From: Candidatus Peribacteria bacterium
GTDB lineage: Bacteria > Patescibacteriota > Gracilibacteria > UBA1369 > LOWO2-01-FULL-3
Assembly (NCBI GenBank): GCA_943357285.1
Contig: CALRGJ010000012.1
Coordinates: 1-34,335, forward strand
DNA: 34,335 nt
Reading direction: 5' to 3'
Within the stretch, counting starts at the first letter, position 1. Each line of letters opens with the position of its first letter. Positions 31,916-34,335 of this stretch are shown piece after piece. Made by a program: the position numbers and the translations under genes. The notes beneath the pieces are model-generated. The model saw nothing but the letters and a program-made list of their open reading frames with translations. It was not told the DNA's origin and made no database searches.

Positions 31916-32407
31916 TTAAGCGAAAGTAGCTTGTTTTAGGGCTAAAGAGTTGGCAAGGCAGATGGCTCCTGCAATAGCGTCGGCAGCATCATCTGGTTTT
32001 GGTGTGACTTTAAGCCCAAGAATTATTTTAACCATTTGTTGGACCATTTTTTTATCTGCTTTACCATAGCCGCATACGGCGCATTTTATTTCCATTGGTG
32101 TGAATTCTGTGATTTGTAAGCCGTAATTAGTAAAAGTGTGAAGAATTACTCCGCGGGCTTCAGATACAGACATAGCAGTTTTAACGTTCTTTTGAAAAAA
32201 TAATTTTTCTATAGAGGCAAATTGTGGACGCCATTTTTCTATAAGGGTGGAGAGGTCAGTGGCGATTTGTTGAAGTCTTACATTAGGAGGAAGACCGGCC
32301 TGAGTTTTTATGCAGCCGTAATCACGCAGGATAAATTTTCCCTTTTCGTGGTCGAGGATGGAGAATCCTGTTGTTGCTGTGCCTGGATCTATTCCAATAA
32401 TACGCAT
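31916..32407 (-). CDS. ruvC: Holliday junction resolvase RuvC
   Basis: Cuts Holliday junctions during recombination, with RuvAB. The 163-residue protein matches the standard length. The four catalytic acids are present: Asp7 in GIDPGTATTGFS, Glu67 in SIEKLFFQKN, and Asp140 and Asp143 in PDDAADAIAGAIC. I start it at the ATG at 32407, which opens with MRIIGIDPG. A longer open frame reaches 32575, but that extension lies wholly over the pyk coding sequence and carries only charged, non-conserved residues. It begins 2 nt after the pyk stop. Confidence 0.95.
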   Translation of the reverse strand: MRIIGIDPGTATTGFSILDHEKGKFILRDYGCIKTQAGLPPNVRLQQIATDLSTLIEKWRPQFASIEKLFFQKNVKTAMSVSEARGVILHTFTNYGLQITEFTPMEIKCAVCGYGKADKKMVQQMVKIILGLKVTPKPDDAADAIAGAICLANSLALKQATFA

Positions 32408-32409
32408 TT

Positions 32410-33828
32410 TTATATCGTGATGTTTGAAATTATTTTTTCTTTTTTGCTGGCGTTGGCTAAAATGACAATTTTTTGTTTGGCTTTTACTATTTTTTCCTTT
32501 TTTAGAATTTGAACTATCTGTTCTATCTTGTTTTCTTTCTTCAAAGTCTGTGCAAAAATATTGTTCAAGCCCCACACGAGAGTGAGTTCACGCGCAGTTT
32601 CTTCTTTCTCACAAATAGTTATTATTGGCGTGTTTGGGCGGTGGCGTGCTAACTCTCTTGCTGTATACCCATCAGATGTGTAGACAACTAAATAGTCTGC
32701 CTTTGTCTCTGATGCAAGGTCTGAGGCATTGGAGCAATGAGGGTTCGCTACTTCACGACTGTGTATAAAAAAGTTGTTCTCTAATTCGCTGTATTTTCTA
32801 AGCTCTTTTTCCACTGTGCTGGCGACTCTGCTTAGTGTAGCTGCGGCTTGTGATGGAAACTTTCCTACGGCAGATTCATTAGATAACATGATGGCGTCGG
32901 TGCGATCGTAGACTGCATTGGCGGCGTCAGAAATTTCCGCACGAGTAGCGCGAGGATTGGTGACCATAGAAAGAAGTACTTCAGTGGCTGTAATTACTGG
33001 TTTAGCATATTTATTCGCAAGAGCAATGATACGTTTTTGGACTATTGGCACTTGTTCAGCGGGAATGTCGATGCCGAGATCTCCACGTGCTACCATGATT
33101 CCATCGACTGCTTTCGTAATTGCCTCGAGATCGTCTACGGCGCATTTTAATTCGATTTTGGCGATAATTTTTGTAGATTTTTTATGCTTTGTAATTAATT
33201 TGCGAAGATTTTTAATGTCGTTGGCAGATTTTACAAAGGAAAGAGCCACGTAATCTACATTATTTTTAAGACCGAACACTAGATCCTTCTTATCTTTCGC
33301 GGTAATAGTTTCAATGCTTTCAGTAATGGCTGGAAGGTGTACTCCTGCGTGATTTTTTAGTAGTCCTCCACATTTAACGAGACATTTTACGTTTTCTTTA
33401 TCAATGACTTGGAGAACCTGGGTTTCAATCATTCCATCATTAATGAGAATTGGATTATTTTTTTTCAATCCTTTGGTAAAAAGTTTGAATTGAATTGGGA
33501 TTTGAAGAATTTTTGTCTTAATTGCGAAGTTAACTTTTTTTCCGGTGAGGATGAAAGTATCTCCCTTTTTTACAGGAATTCCTTCTGGTGGCAAATCTCC
33601 GAGACGAATTTTTGGTCCTTGTAGGTCTTGAAGAATACCAATGCGTTTACCGGTATTTTTTTCTACAGTATGGATATTTGTAATTAATTCCTCGTGACTT
33701 TTATAATCTCCATGCGAAAAGTTTAGACGGGCTACATTCATGCCGGCTTGTACCAATTTTGTGATTTCTGTAACTGAATTACTCGCAGGTCCAAGCGTAC
33801 AAACAACTTTCGTATTTTTGATATGCAT
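32410..33828 (-). CDS. pyk: pyruvate kinase
   Basis: Converts phosphoenolpyruvate and ADP to pyruvate and ATP. The 472-residue protein has the usual start KVVCTLGPASNSVTEI (8-23), ARLNFSHGDYKSHEE, DLQGPKIRLGDLP and KIELKCAVDDLE (catalytic Lys). The signature VARGDLGIDIPAEQVP and TATEVLLSMVTNPRATRAE follow (the Met of the usual EMLxSM is Val here). The C-terminal domain is present (YTSDGYTARELARHRPNTPI). It is the first gene of pyk-ruvC-TPR-pilD and has a near-consensus promoter. The leader is pyrimidine-rich with CCTC repeats and no Shine-Dalgarno. Confidence 0.96.
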   Translation of the reverse strand: MHIKNTKVVCTLGPASNSVTEITKLVQAGMNVARLNFSHGDYKSHEELITNIHTVEKNTGKRIGILQDLQGPKIRLGDLPPEGIPVKKGDTFILTGKKVNFAIKTKILQIPIQFKLFTKGLKKNNPILINDGMIETQVLQVIDKENVKCLVKCGGLLKNHAGVHLPAITESIETITAKDKKDLVFGLKNNVDYVALSFVKSANDIKNLRKLITKHKKSTKIIAKIELKCAVDDLEAITKAVDGIMVARGDLGIDIPAEQVPIVQKRIIALANKYAKPVITATEVLLSMVTNPRATRAEISDAANAVYDRTDAIMLSNESAVGKFPSQAAATLSRVASTVEKELRKYSELENNFFIHSREVANPHCSNASDLASETKADYLVVYTSDGYTARELARHRPNTPIITICEKEETARELTLVWGLNNIFAQTLKKENKIEQIVQILKKEKIVKAKQKIVILANASKKEKIISNITI

Positions 33829-33862
33829 GAGGATTGAGGAATGTGAGGAAGTTTTCAGAAGG

Positions 33863-33892
33863 ATTATATCAGAAAGGTGGTGCTTTTTTCAA
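33863..33892 (-). promoter_or_regulatory. pyk promoter
   Basis: On the minus strand: TTGAAA (33887-33892), 18-nt spacer, TATAAT (33863-33868) with extended TG (TGATATAAT). The leader of about 28 nt is C/T-rich and contains CCTCAATCCTC immediately before the ATG. Confidence 0.75.
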
Positions 33893-33938
33893 TTGGCCTT
33901 TTTTGATCTGTTCTACTAGAATGCTTGAGAAATATGAT

Positions 33939-33944
33939 TAACAT
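33939..33944 (+). promoter_or_regulatory. possible short-leader -10 box of asnS
   Basis: TAACAT ends 8 nt before the asnS ATG. No clear -35 was found at the right spacing, so this is a weak call. Confidence 0.3.
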
Positions 33945-33952
33945 TTAGTTTT

Positions 33953-34335
33953 ATGGCACAGAAAATTTTTCTCAAGGATTTGCGCGATCATGTAGGTCAG
34001 GAAATTATGATGGAAGGTTGGATGTTTAATAAGCGTGGGGCAGGTAAAATTTACTTTTTGGAACTTCGTGATGGTAGCGGAATTGTGCAGGGAATTGTGT
34101 TTGTGAAAGCTGTAAGTCCAGAAGTTTTTAAGATTGCTGAGGAGTTAACAATGGAATCTTCAGTGCGTGTGACTGGTGAAGTGACCAAGCATCCAAAACA
34201 TGAGGATGAATATGAATTGCAGGTAAAAGATATTGAAGTTATTCAGCTTGTGAAGGAAGATTATCCTATTTCAAAGAAGGAACATGGTCCGGATTTTTTA
34301 CTTCAGAATCGTCATTTGTGGCTTCGTACTCCAAC
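33953..34335 (+). CDS. asnS: asparaginyl-tRNA synthetase, 5' part
   Basis: The first 127 codons of a class IIb aminoacyl-tRNA synthetase; the rest lies outside the window. The N-terminal OB-fold anticodon-binding domain is visible (VGQEIMMEGWMFNKRGAGKI, YFLELRDGSGIVQGIVF, SSVRVTGEVTKHP). The linker YPISKKEHGPDFLLQNRHLW is typical of AsnRS (AspRS and LysRS differ here). It is divergent from pyk, with 124 nt between the start codons. No Shine-Dalgarno is present. AspRS is the main alternative, but the KEHGPDFLL motif favours AsnRS. Confidence 0.88.
   Translation, partial: MAQKIFLKDLRDHVGQEIMMEGWMFNKRGAGKIYFLELRDGSGIVQGIVFVKAVSPEVFKIAEELTMESSVRVTGEVTKHPKHEDEYELQVKDIEVIQLVKEDYPISKKEHGPDFLLQNRHLWLRTP

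Noticed and set aside
32408-32575. N-terminal extension of ruvC
   Set aside because: The extension overlaps the pyk C-terminus in another frame and has no conserved residues; RuvC begins naturally at the ATG at 32407.
1-34335. UGA-glycine recoding (Gracilibacteria type)
   Set aside because: TGA ends tpiA, tagO and rpoD at the expected family C-termini, and no in-frame TGA interrupts any conserved protein.
1-34335. Mobile elements, CRISPR arrays, prophage or defence genes
   Set aside because: I saw no transposase, integrase, direct-repeat array, att-like duplication or defence-family motif in either strand.

Overview
The window is AT-rich, gene-dense bacterial chromosome with mostly housekeeping genes: 28 protein genes (two cut by the window edges) and one tRNA. 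Several traits point to a Candidate Phyla Radiation (Patescibacteria) genome, perhaps near Peregrinibacteria, although no rRNA is present to prove it. These traits are an archaeal-type triosephosphate isomerase, a MurE-like ligase without its usual N-terminal domain, a stand-alone riboflavin kinase, almost no Shine-Dalgarno sequences, and very large or unusual fusion proteins. TGA is a stop here (tpiA, tagO and rpoD end in it), which argues against the UGA-glycine Gracilibacteria/Absconditabacteria.

Layout. 1-5814 (minus) is the first 1,938 codons of a giant protein of unknown function that runs off the left edge. A divergent promoter region separates it from tpiA (plus). tpiA overlaps tail-to-tail with an O-antigen-ligase-like membrane protein (minus). 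From 7.8 to 15.4 kb on the plus strand lie ribF kinase, murE, truB, tagO/wecA, dnaG, rpoD and greA, closed by a strong bidirectional terminator; a small acidic protein sits antisense between truB and tagO. From 22.8 down to 15.4 kb on the minus strand is a long gene run: priA, trpS, pyrG, a protein with two GspF/PilC-type N-terminal modules, an Lgt-like protein and a small membrane protein. At 22.9-23.8 kb are two orphan genes with near-consensus promoters, facing each other across a terminator, followed by tRNA-Arg(TCG). From 28.8 down to 24 kb (minus) are manC, a separate mannose-isomerase-type cupin, and a 1,084-residue SecD-SecF fusion. gpmA (plus) is next; then pyk, ruvC, a TPR protein and a prepilin peptidase form a minus-strand gene run. 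asnS starts at the right edge.

Functional themes are glycolysis (tpiA, gpmA, pyk), cell envelope and surface glycan (murE, tagO, manC, cupin, O-antigen-ligase-like), protein export and pilus biogenesis (SecDF, prepilin peptidase, GspF-like protein, Lgt-like), replication and recombination (dnaG, priA, ruvC), transcription (rpoD, greA), nucleotide and cofactor synthesis (pyrG, ribF) and translation (trpS, asnS, truB, tRNA-Arg).

The most striking item is the SecDF protein. Its SecD periplasmic region carries an insertion of about 230 residues that reads as two tandem parvulin-type domains, the second clear and the first degenerate. Both histidines expected in an active parvulin are replaced, which suggests a chaperone built into the export machinery, analogous to PpiD. 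Other points are the giant ORF, the double GspF-N fusion, an Lgt homologue missing most catalytic residues, and several genes whose -10 box lies exactly 6 nt before the ATG, implying leaderless mRNAs.
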